Positions 17,505-26,279 of a DNA stretch of 62,535 nucleotides are shown here, in pieces. Source of the DNA: CAZJAH01 sp964544155 (lineage in GTDB: Bacteria > Bacteroidota > Ignavibacteria > Kapaibacteriales > UBA2268); contig CAZJAH010000015.1 of assembly GCA_964544155.1 (NCBI GenBank), forward strand, positions 1-62,535, given 5' to 3'. Position numbers and translations under genes: made by a program. The notes beneath the pieces were generated by a model that ran no database searches, was not told the DNA's origin, and saw only the letters and a list, made by a program, of their open reading frames with translations. Positions within the stretch are counted from its first letter, which is position 1. Every line of letters begins with the position of its first letter.

Positions 17505-17534
17505 AAAACAAGGCTGATTTTTCAGTCTTGTTTT
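17505..17534 (+). terminator. Terminator of the small secreted protein gene
   Basis: AAAACAAG (17505-17512) and CTTGTTTT (17527-17534), extended inward by CTGA/TCAG, form a strong hairpin. The T-rich arm follows on the plus strand, and the matching A-rich arm could make it work in both directions. Confidence 0.75.
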
Positions 17535-17542
17535 GCTTTAGA

Positions 17543-17689
17543 TTGACTCATAAAATCATACAAATTGAGAGTAAAGACAATAATAATGTTGCACTTAATA
17601 TTTTTGATGAGTATATTAACTTTCCGCAAGCCTATGAAATTGCAAATAATAATGTCAACGGAAAATTGACAGAATGGCAATTAGAATAA
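17543..17689 (+). CDS. Small open frame or gene remnant, unknown
   Basis: A 48-codon frame starting at TTG 17543 reads as protein-like sequence (for example NVALNIFDEYINFPQAYEIA) and stops at 17687-17689. It has no ATG and no obvious ribosome binding site, and it lies directly after the upstream terminator. It could be a truncated remnant of a longer gene or chance. The rest of the gap to 17815 contains two copies of AATATGCAT and otherwise nothing I can name. Confidence 0.25.
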   Translation: MTHKIIQIESKDNNNVALNIFDEYINFPQAYEIANNNVNGKLTEWQLE

Positions 17690-17698
17690 CTGTAAGCA

Positions 17699-17719
17699 AA
17701 TATGCATAGTAATATGCAT
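17699..17719. repeat. Two direct copies of AATATGCAT upstream of the sigma-factor gene
   Basis: AATATGCAT occurs at 17699-17707 and 17711-17719, a spacing of 12 bp, and each copy contains the palindrome ATGCAT. They lie about 100 nt before the ECF sigma gene and could be operator sites. This is low-confidence because the sequence is AT-rich. Confidence 0.3.
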
Positions 17720-17814
17720 TCACTTTCAATGACGTCGGCTTAATCAGAACAGACGGCCAACAGTCAATATCATAGAAATAGATACGGGAGACTAGTACAT
17801 TATTAAGGGATAAA

Positions 17815-18459
17815 ATGGGGTTGTTTAGAATTGGAAATAAAAAGGCTGTACGTTTATCCGTAGATGAGCAGAAGGAAATAATGACTCAAATCAGCGCGGC
17901 GGACGACGTTAGTAAAGTACAGGAACTATTTGCTAAATTATATGACAGCATGGTTCACGCGCACTGGTCTGTGCTTTCAAAAAAATATATCCCTCCTCTC
18001 GACCACGAGGAGCTGAAAGACATATTCCAGGAAGCATGGATAAAAGTACTCGAGAACAGAGACCGCTATGACGGTAAAAGCAAGGTGTATAACTGGATAT
18101 ACATCATTAAAAAAAATTTAATAATTGACAGCATTCGAAAAAATAAGAAGATGGATCGTAATTATAATAAGATCAATGGCGAAGAGGAAGATTATATTTA
18201 TACACCATGGGATAAAAATGACGATCCTATGATCGATGAGGAAATTATCTCTAAAGAAACATTATATATTATTTTAGAGACAATAGATAAAATTGAAGAC
18301 GTTAGGGAAAAAAGCATAATTGAGATGAGAATTGTCCGGGGAATGAAATACGATGATATTTCGAATACCTTGAATATACCCCTGACAACGGTTCATTATA
18401 AAGCCAATAAAGCTTTGGATAAACTTAGGGAAAGATTGGGATACTTATTGAATTCTTAA
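17815..18459 (+). CDS. ECF-type RNA polymerase sigma factor
   Basis: The 214-residue protein has the two ECF domains. Region 2 spans roughly residues 60-115 with DHEELKDIFQEAWIKVLENR and VYNWIYIIKKNLIIDSIRKN (the -10 binding helix). Region 4 is near 165-210, with REKSIIEMRIVRGMKYDDIS and IPLTTVHYKANKALDKLRER (the -35 helix-turn-helix). The linker between them is long and acidic. It is likely to direct transcription of an envelope-related regulon, and it heads an apparent operon with a membrane protein, an SBBP T9SS protein and an OmpA protein. Genes 3' of ECF sigma genes often encode the anti-sigma factor; the candidate starts 17 nt downstream. Confidence 0.92.
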   Translation: MGLFRIGNKKAVRLSVDEQKEIMTQISAADDVSKVQELFAKLYDSMVHAHWSVLSKKYIPPLDHEELKDIFQEAWIKVLENRDRYDGKSKVYNWIYIIKKNLIIDSIRKNKKMDRNYNKINGEEEDYIYTPWDKNDDPMIDEEIISKETLYIILETIDKIEDVREKSIIEMRIVRGMKYDDISNTLNIPLTTVHYKANKALDKLRERLGYLLNS

Positions 18460-18476
18460 AATGGAGTTAAGGTAAA

Positions 18477-19289
18477 ATGTCTGATAAATTTCAAGGCATG
18501 GGCCCTGAAAATGAAACACTGGCAGAAAGCCTAGCCAGAGCTTTCAGAAAAGAAAGAGAAAAAAACGCTATCGATAAGATGGTCTCTGATAAAGTTTCGG
18601 CAACTGATTTCGGAAAATCTGACGGAAGAAACTTCCTGTTATGGCCTCTTATGATAGTAATTGTTTTTGGAATATTTTCACTTACAACATATACTGTTTA
18701 TAAATTCGCTGCCGAGAGCGAGACATCATCTGAATCAGAAATTATTAAAACAGAAAATAACGCTCCGGATGAAATCAACGATCCAGATGCAAACGAAGCC
18801 ATGCCCGAAACTCTGGCTGAGCACAATGATAAACCCGACATGACAAAAAATAACCCCGATACAAGGGAAGAAGCCTCTACAGCAGGAAGAGGAAGCACTA
18901 AAGCCGTGAATAAAGCAAATGAAGATATAATCGAAAACAAGGCTTATGAAACTAAAGTCAGTACTAAAGTTGACGTTAGTAAGTATAAGGCATCAGAACT
19001 GGATATTGCCCTTGCTACGGTGATGAAAACTATCGGGCTTGAGTATTCTGAAGAAATGAAAAACGGCACAAAATCATTTGTATCGAAACAAAAGACCGGG
19101 GTTATGCCTTCTAACAAAACGGCGATTGATTTTAATATTATTTTTTCATACGATACTCATGATCCCGGTGACCTGATAATATCATTGATTTATCGAAAAT
19201 CAGATTATACCGGTGATTTAAGTAAACTGCCTGATGTAGAAAGTATTTTTTACAGCGCGCTCAAAGACAGTCTTTCTAAAGCATTATAA
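18477..19289 (+). CDS. Single-pass membrane protein, possible anti-sigma factor
   Basis: The 270-residue protein has a charged cytoplasmic N terminus of about 50 residues, one transmembrane helix (about 53-78) and an acidic, Ser/Thr/Asn-rich periplasmic linker (about 80-165). A folded C-terminal domain with regular hydrophobic spacing follows (about 170-270). The topology and the position 17 nt behind an ECF sigma gene fit a membrane anti-sigma factor. I see no clear zinc-binding anti-sigma HxxxCxxC motif, so this is inference from context. GGAGTTAAGG precedes the start codon. The gene ends 8 nt before the SBBP gene, indicating one transcript. Confidence 0.75.
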   Translation: MSDKFQGMGPENETLAESLARAFRKEREKNAIDKMVSDKVSATDFGKSDGRNFLLWPLMIVIVFGIFSLTTYTVYKFAAESETSSESEIIKTENNAPDEINDPDANEAMPETLAEHNDKPDMTKNNPDTREEASTAGRGSTKAVNKANEDIIENKAYETKVSTKVDVSKYKASELDIALATVMKTIGLEYSEEMKNGTKSFVSKQKTGVMPSNKTAIDFNIIFSYDTHDPGDLIISLIYRKSDYTGDLSKLPDVESIFYSALKDSLSKAL

Positions 19290-19297
19290 AAAATGTA

Positions 19298-22200
19298 ATG
19301 ATCAGTCGAATTCATAAGGTACTCCTTTTAATTCTGCTTTTGAACGCCCGGGGCCTTCAAGCGGAAAGCCCCGGCTGGTCAACTTACTATGGCGGAAATA
19401 ATTATGACGGAATCACTTCTGTGATATGCGTCGGCGATGAAATCTATGCCTGCGGTTTTACCAATACTGACGCCACCGGGATTATTGCTACTGAGGGCGC
19501 TCACAAAAGCAAATTTACCGGATCTACCGGCACATCCGATGCTTTTCTTGTTAAATTCGATAAAACAGGACAGCGTCTATGGGCTACTTATTTCGGCGGC
19601 ACTCAGAATGACCGCGCTCTGGCACTTACTTACGACAAAGAAAATGGCCATATAATTATGGGCGGGACTACTTCCAGCCACCTTGATATTGCATTTGGTT
19701 CGGGCATAGAACAAAATATTTACGGAGGCGGAAGCTCCGACGGATTTCTTGCCGCGTTCGATCCTTACGGCAGCTTAAAATGGAGCACATATTTCGGGGG
19801 AACCGGAAATGATACAATAAATGACCTGGCCTGCGAGGATGGCATGCTGTATGTTGTGGGTACCACAACATCGCATGCCCTTGCTACCCCCGGAGTGCAT
19901 CAGCAAAATCTGCGGGGCTTTTCGGATGCTTTCTTCTCGGTATTTGAATCAGATAAAGGCCTGATGGAATGGACAAGCTATTACGGCGGATCGGGTTCTT
20001 CACCATATACAGGTGGAGGTGCTGAGCAGGGAACTGCCGTAAGCGTTAATGGCGATGATATTTATTTTGCAGGCAATACAAACAGTGTCAACGGAATTCA
20101 CTATAACAACGGCCCCGGAAGAACATTTTCGGGCGCTGTTGATGGTTTTATTGTTAAAATTCAAAAAAATAAATTCGTAGAATGGGGCTCTTATTTTGGC
20201 GGTGGAAATTCTGATGCCATAACCGCCATTCATGCCAGTGGCAGCGACATCTACCTAACCGGAATTACACTGAGTAATTCGCTTCAGGGATCGATCAACA
20301 GCGCCGGCGGAAATACCGACAGCTTCCTGTGCAGAATTGATGGCAAGGGCGAAATTGATTGGACTGTATTCCTGGGCGGTGATGATGATGATATTGCTCA
20401 TGATCTAATTGTGGAAAAATACATTTATGTGGCAGGGTTTACTAAAAGTAATATGGGAATTGCTACCAAAGGCGCTACCAAAAGCAATCTTAATGGCAAT
20501 ACTGATGGTTTCCTGGCTGCATACGAAGAGAACGGCAATTCATATTTCGGAACTTACCTGGGAGCCGGACTCGAGGATGAGATACGCTCAATAGCCTATC
20601 TGGAAAGTGATTCGATTATGGTTATGGCCGGCGTAACAAACAGTGAACAGGGAATTTCGACCACAAACTCCCACCAAAGGAATTTTGGTGGTACTACGGA
20701 CGGATTCATACAAATTAATAATCTGCTCAATATTATTCCCGAGCTCAGTGAGTATTTTTATTGTTCCGGTGACAGTATAGAAGTGGATGTTACGCTTTTC
20801 GGCAATTTTTCTGATAACACGGTATTAAGGCTGGAACTATCGGATCCTCTCGGAAGTTTCGATAATCCTTATGTGCTTGCCGCCGTTAGCGCGAATACTT
20901 CAACAAGCATTAAGGCCATGATCCCGGTTGATATTTCTTCCGGAGGGGACTATTATTTACGCGTTGTTTCCTCTTACAAAGATATTATAAGAGTAATTCA
21001 GGAGCCTGTTTCAATTAGCAATTTGAATAATATTTATATCCTGGGAATTGAAAAATGCTGTATTGGAGATAAGGAGAAATATTTTGTTAACTCCACCGGG
21101 TTATCAAATCTTAAGTGGAAAGTCGAAGGCGGAGAAATAGCAGGTGATATCTTTGATAATAATATTGATATAATCTGGACTGAATACGGAATAAATAAAA
21201 TAGAACTCGAACTGGAAAATGCCTATTGCAAGGGTGTGGTTATGCTCGAAGTTGAAGTATTTGAGAAACCTGAAGCTGAGATCAATGAATTCAGTGATAT
21301 TTGCGATAATGATAAACTATTCAAATTGACAGGCGCATATCCGGCAGGCGGCAATTATTTTGTTAACGGGAAGCCACAGAGTACTTTCAATCCCACGGCG
21401 GAAGGGCCGGGTATTTACGAAATAAGCTATATATATCAAAATTTTCGCGGATGCGCTGATACGGCCTTTACTGAATTAACCGTACTCAAATCTCCTGAAA
21501 AGCCGGATATAATATTAAAGGATGATTTTATTTTTACGACTTCTGAAGGTGAAAAAAAGTGGTATTATAACGGTTCAAAAATAGTTAACGCTACAGGAGA
21601 TACCTTATGGCCGCAGAACTCAGGATCGTACTTTTTGACTGTTGAAAATTTAAACGGGTGCATATCGGATAATTCAGATACAATTGATTTTAAACGCACA
21701 ATTAATAAATACCCTGCCATAACAGTTACTGATGCTTATCAATTCGAAGATCTGATTTGTAACGAAATGGATGAATCTGTATTATCAGTTAAAAATACAG
21801 GCACAGATACTCTTGTAATAAATAATATATATTTGAAGGGAGCTCAGCATTTTTTGCTTAATACAGGATTTGTAAATTCGATTCTGGCTCCTGATTCTTC
21901 GACAAGTATCGGCCTGTATTATATACCCGTGAATACAGGCGTCCATACTGATACCATTGTTATTAAAAGCAATGCCGTAAATACTGACAGCTCTCTTATT
22001 ATAATTAAAGGCACAAAGCACATTGCCGATTTTCAGATTGATAGAATAATGATCGATCATGGCAGGCTGGAGTACAATATTCAAGACACACTAACACTGG
22101 CCATAAAGAATACAGGTACAACGCCGCTTTATCTTAATGCCTCACTCGATTCAGAGCTTTTCAGAATCGAGGGTAAACTGGACAGCATTGTAAACGAAAG

Positions 22201-22996
22201 CGTTATATCTGTTGTGTTTAGAGGATACTATTCGGATACTCTAATTACCGCGGCAGCGAATTTCACTGATTCAACCTGTGGTAATAGCATGGAAGTCAGC
22301 CTTCGCGCGGAAGTATTCGAAGAGAAAGTAAGCCCGCCCGGATTATACGTGCAGGGAGGTTTCGCCAGAGCTTCAGCCGGTGATACTCTCGAGATGAATA
22401 TCAGTATACACCCCATTAATTGGCTTAGAAATCATGGCTATGAAAAAATTACCGGCGAACTTAACTTTAACTATACACTGCTTTATCCTGTGGGTGATAC
22501 TCCCGAAGGATATGTACACTCCGGCCGCAGGTATATTCCATTGGATATTAATTTCAGTGAAGCTGAGGACTTTAAGCTTAAATTCAGGGCGGCGCTGGGT
22601 ACTGATTCCATTACCAGGCTCAGGTTTGATAATCTTGCAGTTGAAGGATATGACAGAGTTATAAACCACAGCCCGGGTATTTTTATATTGAATGATTTGT
22701 GCCTGGAAGGAGGGCCGCGGTACGTACACTTTGAAGATGCCATCAATATGGAGGTATTCCCAAATCCGGCAAAGAACAAACTGAACCTGAAATTCGATCT
22801 CATTGAATCAGGGCATACAGAAATCCTGATTTTTAATTATTTAGGTGAACCTGTTCTAAAAATTTTTGATGCCAAAGGAAGTAAAGGAGAGCACGATATA
22901 GATATAAATATCGCCACTTTAAGCTCAGGAGTATATTACATCAGGCTGGAAACTCCTACATTTTCTGAAACAAGTCTTTTAAATATTGTTAAATAA
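19298..22996 (+). CDS. Giant secreted SBBP-repeat beta-propeller protein with T9SS sorting domain
   Basis: The 1232-residue precursor starts with a signal peptide (about residues 1-23). Residues about 25-475 hold seven or eight SBBP-type repeats, each with patterns such as WSTYFGGTGNDTINDLA, IYLTGIT and TDGFLAAY, predicted to form a beta-propeller. The middle has Ig- or PKD-like beta-sandwich domains and a choice-of-anchor-D-like stretch (about 815-920). The last 75 or so residues are a type A T9SS sorting domain with VFPNPAKNKLNLKF and SSGVYYIRLE. It should be exported by the type IX system and either anchored to the surface or released. The gene lies 8 nt after the membrane-protein gene and 49 nt before the OmpA gene. 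Confidence 0.9.
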   Translation: MISRIHKVLLLILLLNARGLQAESPGWSTYYGGNNYDGITSVICVGDEIYACGFTNTDATGIIATEGAHKSKFTGSTGTSDAFLVKFDKTGQRLWATYFGGTQNDRALALTYDKENGHIIMGGTTSSHLDIAFGSGIEQNIYGGGSSDGFLAAFDPYGSLKWSTYFGGTGNDTINDLACEDGMLYVVGTTTSHALATPGVHQQNLRGFSDAFFSVFESDKGLMEWTSYYGGSGSSPYTGGGAEQGTAVSVNGDDIYFAGNTNSVNGIHYNNGPGRTFSGAVDGFIVKIQKNKFVEWGSYFGGGNSDAITAIHASGSDIYLTGITLSNSLQGSINSAGGNTDSFLCRIDGKGEIDWTVFLGGDDDDIAHDLIVEKYIYVAGFTKSNMGIATKGATKSNLNGNTDGFLAAYEENGNSYFGTYLGAGLEDEIRSIAYLESDSIMVMAGVTNSEQGISTTNSHQRNFGGTTDGFIQINNLLNIIPELSEYFYCSGDSIEVDVTLFGNFSDNTVLRLELSDPLGSFDNPYVLAAVSANTSTSIKAMIPVDISSGGDYYLRVVSSYKDIIRVIQEPVSISNLNNIYILGIEKCCIGDKEKYFVNSTGLSNLKWKVEGGEIAGDIFDNNIDIIWTEYGINKIELELENAYCKGVVMLEVEVFEKPEAEINEFSDICDNDKLFKLTGAYPAGGNYFVNGKPQSTFNPTAEGPGIYEISYIYQNFRGCADTAFTELTVLKSPEKPDIILKDDFIFTTSEGEKKWYYNGSKIVNATGDTLWPQNSGSYFLTVENLNGCISDNSDTIDFKRTINKYPAITVTDAYQFEDLICNEMDESVLSVKNTGTDTLVINNIYLKGAQHFLLNTGFVNSILAPDSSTSIGLYYIPVNTGVHTDTIVIKSNAVNTDSSLIIIKGTKHIADFQIDRIMIDHGRLEYNIQDTLTLAIKNTGTTPLYLNASLDSELFRIEGKLDSIVNESVISVVFRGYYSDTLITAAANFTDSTCGNSMEVSLRAEVFEEKVSPPGLYVQGGFARASAGDTLEMNISIHPINWLRNHGYEKITGELNFNYTLLYPVGDTPEGYVHSGRRYIPLDINFSEAEDFKLKFRAALGTDSITRLRFDNLAVEGYDRVINHSPGIFILNDLCLEGGPRYVHFEDAINMEVFPNPAKNKLNLKFDLIESGHTEILIFNYLGEPVLKIFDAKGSKGEHDIDINIATLSSGVYYIRLETPTFSETSLLNIVK

Positions 22997-23045
22997 TCTT
23001 AATTTACAGGTAATTAATCAATGAAGTGTTTGTTCTTTTTTATTG

Positions 23046-25112
23046 ATGAAACTAAAGATCATTTTCATAATGCTTACTACAATTCTTACACGTGTTTACG
23101 CGCAAGAATCTACAAATCCCGAGTATTCATTTTCGGCCGATTTTAATTATTCTGTTCTCGATAACAAGGTATTCTTCTCAACTGTTCCCGGTATTCCGAA
23201 TTGCTGCCCCGGATTTACTTCTGGTGAGGGCAATAGGCTCGGGTTTACCCTTAACGCAAAAAAATTCTTTACTGAAAACCTGTACTTTGGCCCGGGATTG
23301 GGCCTTGGTTTATCTAATACAAAATTTGCTTCGCGGGAATCTACCTTTGTTTATTACAAGGGCCAAATAGTAAACGGGAATTTTGAACATACGGTAGAAA
23401 TTGATCAGACACAGGCTTTTATTCAGTTTGGCGGCGGTGTGCTTATATCCGGTTTTGATTTTTATGCCGGTATCGGCTCGAATTTTAATTTGAACAGCAC
23501 ATTGTACCAGCAGGAAGAAATAGTGGAACCGGCAAACGCGGGAACTTTTATTGATGAATTCGGTCAAGATACCGGCTCAAGAACGAGAAACGAATTTGAA
23601 GGAAACTTTGAGTATATAAATGATTATTTTGTAAGCCTTAATCTCATTCTCGCCTATGAAATGAAGCTTAATAACCGCGGTTCTTTGAAATTAAGGCCGG
23701 CTGTTTCATACGGGCTTTCGCTCAATAAAGTCTCAGACCTGATAAACTGGGATATGGCTTCCTACAGCCTTGGATTGGGTTTGAGTTTCAGCACTTATAA
23801 AAAACCTCCTGAACTTATCGAACTCTTACCGGAGTTCACAATTCCTGAAAATTCCCTTAGCGGCAGAAATCATAACAAATTTCCCGTCAGGGAATTTATT
23901 CCGGAAACGGGAACTCTGGATATAGTAAAAACAGAAATATTCGGGCCTGAATTTGAGTTTGTTTATGATACGCTTACAACTGAGATTGAAAGCAGGAAAG
24001 TAGTGAAGATAAATAAAGCCGACACAACCGATATAAGCAGCAACACGACACTTTCACTGATCCCGGAGAGCAGGATAATGGCAGGCAGGATCAATTCGCG
24101 TGTGGCTTTCCCTATACTCTCCTATGTTTTCTTTAATGGTAATGAAACAGCTGTTCCGCCAAGATATTTCAGGCAATCAGGAGCATTCTCATACCTTCAA
24201 AATTACTACGGCATTTTCGGATATGTCGCCTCAAAAGCATTATCAGCCGATACTGAAATTAATCTAAAAGCCCTCTACGGTATTGAAGGAATCGATAAAG
24301 AAACAGCTTTAGCCAGGCTGGATACAATTAAGGGAATTCTATCGGGAATATATAATGTTCCGGCTGATAATATATATACGGAAACAGAAAGAATTCACCA
24401 AGCGCCGTCTGAAATTTCGCTCAATTATACAGAAGAACATAACAGAGTTGAAATCACACTTGAAGACTCTGAATTTTTGGCTCCAATAAGCTTTGAAAGA
24501 GATGAATTCACCTTCTTCAGAGATGAAATTAGATTTAAACTAAATCAGGACAATTCATTAAAGTATAACCGATGGACATTTGAGCTGAATTATGAGGGAG
24601 TTAAAATACACGAAAGCTCCGGTTCATTTCCCGCCCCCTCTAATATAGTTTGGCTGACCCGTGATCTTCCCTATTACAAAGATTCTGCGTCCATTGAATA
24701 CAAGCTGCTGCTAAAAAGCCAGAGCGGAGAGGAATTCATCTACACCAATTCGGCTCCGGTTTATTTTAAAAATATACAATCGGAAGCTACTGATTTTGAG
24801 AAATACTACATTATACTATTCGATTATGATTCGGCTGAATTAAGCAGTTATAACCTCAATCTTATCAATAAGATCAAGGAAAGCACATCACCTCAGGATA
24901 AAATACTCATTCGCGGATTTACGGATAAAACCGGTGATCCTGAATATAACCTGCACCTTTCTAAGATCAGGGCACAAGCTGTAGCGCGGCAGCTCGGTAG
25001 AGGCGATGTTGAGATTATCGGTATGGGCAGCCGTATAGAACTGTACGATAATCAGTATCCCGAAGGGAGGTTTTACTCCAGAACTGTGGAGATCAGAATA
25101 CTGCAAAAATAA
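23046..25112 (+). CDS. OmpA-family outer membrane protein, paralog of the 4470 gene
   Basis: This 688-residue protein has a signal peptide (cleavage near VYAQ, residue 20), a beta-rich barrel region with GIPNCCPGF at 49-57, and a linker without the proline run. A first OmpA-like module that appears degenerate follows, then an Ig-like spacer and a C-terminal OmpA module with FTDKTG, LSKIRAQAVARQL and EGRFYSRTVEI. The twin cysteine, the EEIVEPANAGTF stretch and the domain order match the protein at 4470, so they are paralogs. In module 1 the Asp/Arg signature is missing (DKETALARLD in place of an LSxxRA motif), whereas module 2 is intact. ATG 23046 is preferred over the TTG immediately before it. 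It is the last gene of the sigma-factor operon. Confidence 0.9.
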   Translation: MKLKIIFIMLTTILTRVYAQESTNPEYSFSADFNYSVLDNKVFFSTVPGIPNCCPGFTSGEGNRLGFTLNAKKFFTENLYFGPGLGLGLSNTKFASRESTFVYYKGQIVNGNFEHTVEIDQTQAFIQFGGGVLISGFDFYAGIGSNFNLNSTLYQQEEIVEPANAGTFIDEFGQDTGSRTRNEFEGNFEYINDYFVSLNLILAYEMKLNNRGSLKLRPAVSYGLSLNKVSDLINWDMASYSLGLGLSFSTYKKPPELIELLPEFTIPENSLSGRNHNKFPVREFIPETGTLDIVKTEIFGPEFEFVYDTLTTEIESRKVVKINKADTTDISSNTTLSLIPESRIMAGRINSRVAFPILSYVFFNGNETAVPPRYFRQSGAFSYLQNYYGIFGYVASKALSADTEINLKALYGIEGIDKETALARLDTIKGILSGIYNVPADNIYTETERIHQAPSEISLNYTEEHNRVEITLEDSEFLAPISFERDEFTFFRDEIRFKLNQDNSLKYNRWTFELNYEGVKIHESSGSFPAPSNIVWLTRDLPYYKDSASIEYKLLLKSQSGEEFIYTNSAPVYFKNIQSEATDFEKYYIILFDYDSAELSSYNLNLINKIKESTSPQDKILIRGFTDKTGDPEYNLHLSKIRAQAVARQLGRGDVEIIGMGSRIELYDNQYPEGRFYSRTVEIRILQK

Positions 25113-25173
25113 ACCCTATTTACAATCCGTTTCTAAAAATTACCGTTTATAATATATTATATACTACTTACTT

Positions 25174-25200
25174 ATGAAAATACATACTAAATACTTATGA
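25174..25200 (+). promoter_or_regulatory. Eight-codon leader frame overlapping the dus start
   Basis: An ATG at 25174 opens a frame encoding MKIHTKYL, whose TGA stop (25198-25200) overlaps the dus ATG at 25197 as ATGA. The start context TACTTATGAAAA is duplicated at 25169-25180 and 25192-25203. A ribosome ending the leader could restart on dus, or the duplication may simply be a sequence accident. Confidence 0.35.
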
Positions 25201-26210
25201 AAAATTTTTGGAATGATATATCGAAGCCGGTTTATTCACTGGCTCCCATGGAAGATGTAACTGACACGGTTTTCAGAGAGATAGTTCTCGGAATATCCGA
25301 CCCGGATTATCTGCATGTTCTGTTCGCGGAATTTACTTCAACAGACGGCCTTTGCCATGAAGTCGGTAGAGAAAAAGTATCCCACAGGCTGCATGTTAAT
25401 GAATCTGAACGAAAACTTCTCAAAGAAAAAGGAGTTAAGCTGGTGGCTCAGATATGGGGCAGCGATCCCGAAAAATACTCCCGCTCCGTTAAATTGATCT
25501 GCGAGGAAATGGACTTTGACGGAATTGATATCAATATGGGCTGCCCAGTCAGGAAAATAGTTAAAAGCGGTGCCTGTTCTGATCTTATCCGCACTCCGGA
25601 TCTGGCTAAGGAGATCATACAGGCGGCAACTGAAGCAGCAGACATACCGGTTTCTGTGAAAACCAGAACAGGTATTAACGAGCACATTACAGAAGAATGG
25701 ATCGGACAATTACTCGATATGAAACCTCCTGCCATTACACTTCATGCCAGAACCCAGAAAATGATGTCAGATAAGCCTGCCGACTGGCAGCAACTTGGCA
25801 AAGCAGTAAGACTGCGCGATCAAATTAATCCCGATACGCTTATTATCGGGAACGGGGATATTTTTTCATTCGACGATTCCATTAGAATGATACATGAACA
25901 GGGCGTTGACGGTATTATGATTGGGCGGGGAATATTCAAGGATCCATGGATATTCAACCCTGACAACCCGCAGCCGGGACCCGCTGAAAGGCTCGGCATT
26001 CTGCTGAAACAAGCGGAACTCTATGAAAAGACCTGGCGCGGCATTAAGAATTTCAACATACTCAAGCGCTTTTTTAAGATTTATACTTCTGGATTTTATA
26101 ATGCTTCTGACATAAGGAATGAACTGATGCAGGCCAAAAATGCCGTCGAAGTTAGAGAAATCATAAGCGGTACAATGTATTATAATGACAAAACAACAAA
26201 GGAACAGTGA
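25197..26210 (+). CDS. dusB: tRNA-dihydrouridine synthase (DusB-like)
   Basis: The 337-residue FMN enzyme reduces uridines in the D-loop of tRNA. The TIM-barrel start SLAPMEDVTDTVFREIV, the substrate loop FAEFTSTDGLCHE and the core INMGCPVRKIVKSGACSDL (first Cys catalytic) are present. VSVKTRTGINEH and the FMN phosphate-binding end GVDGIMIGRGIFKDPW complete the pattern. A C-terminal helical tRNA-binding domain follows. The family is certain; assignment to DusB rather than another Dus type rests on overall pattern. The gene is separated from the OmpA gene by 84 nt and has an unusual upstream mini-frame. Confidence 0.9.
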   Translation: MKNFWNDISKPVYSLAPMEDVTDTVFREIVLGISDPDYLHVLFAEFTSTDGLCHEVGREKVSHRLHVNESERKLLKEKGVKLVAQIWGSDPEKYSRSVKLICEEMDFDGIDINMGCPVRKIVKSGACSDLIRTPDLAKEIIQAATEAADIPVSVKTRTGINEHITEEWIGQLLDMKPPAITLHARTQKMMSDKPADWQQLGKAVRLRDQINPDTLIIGNGDIFSFDDSIRMIHEQGVDGIMIGRGIFKDPWIFNPDNPQPGPAERLGILLKQAELYEKTWRGIKNFNILKRFFKIYTSGFYNASDIRNELMQAKNAVEVREIISGTMYYNDKTTKEQ

Positions 26211-26279
26211 TAATAAACTGTTAAGCTGTCACGTCACAATCTGAACAATTAATGAAATTAATAAACAGGACAGGCGATA

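Noticed and set aside
19298..20720. SBBP repeats as DNA-level tandem repeats
   Set aside because: Repeats are visible only at protein level and are diverged in nucleotide sequence.
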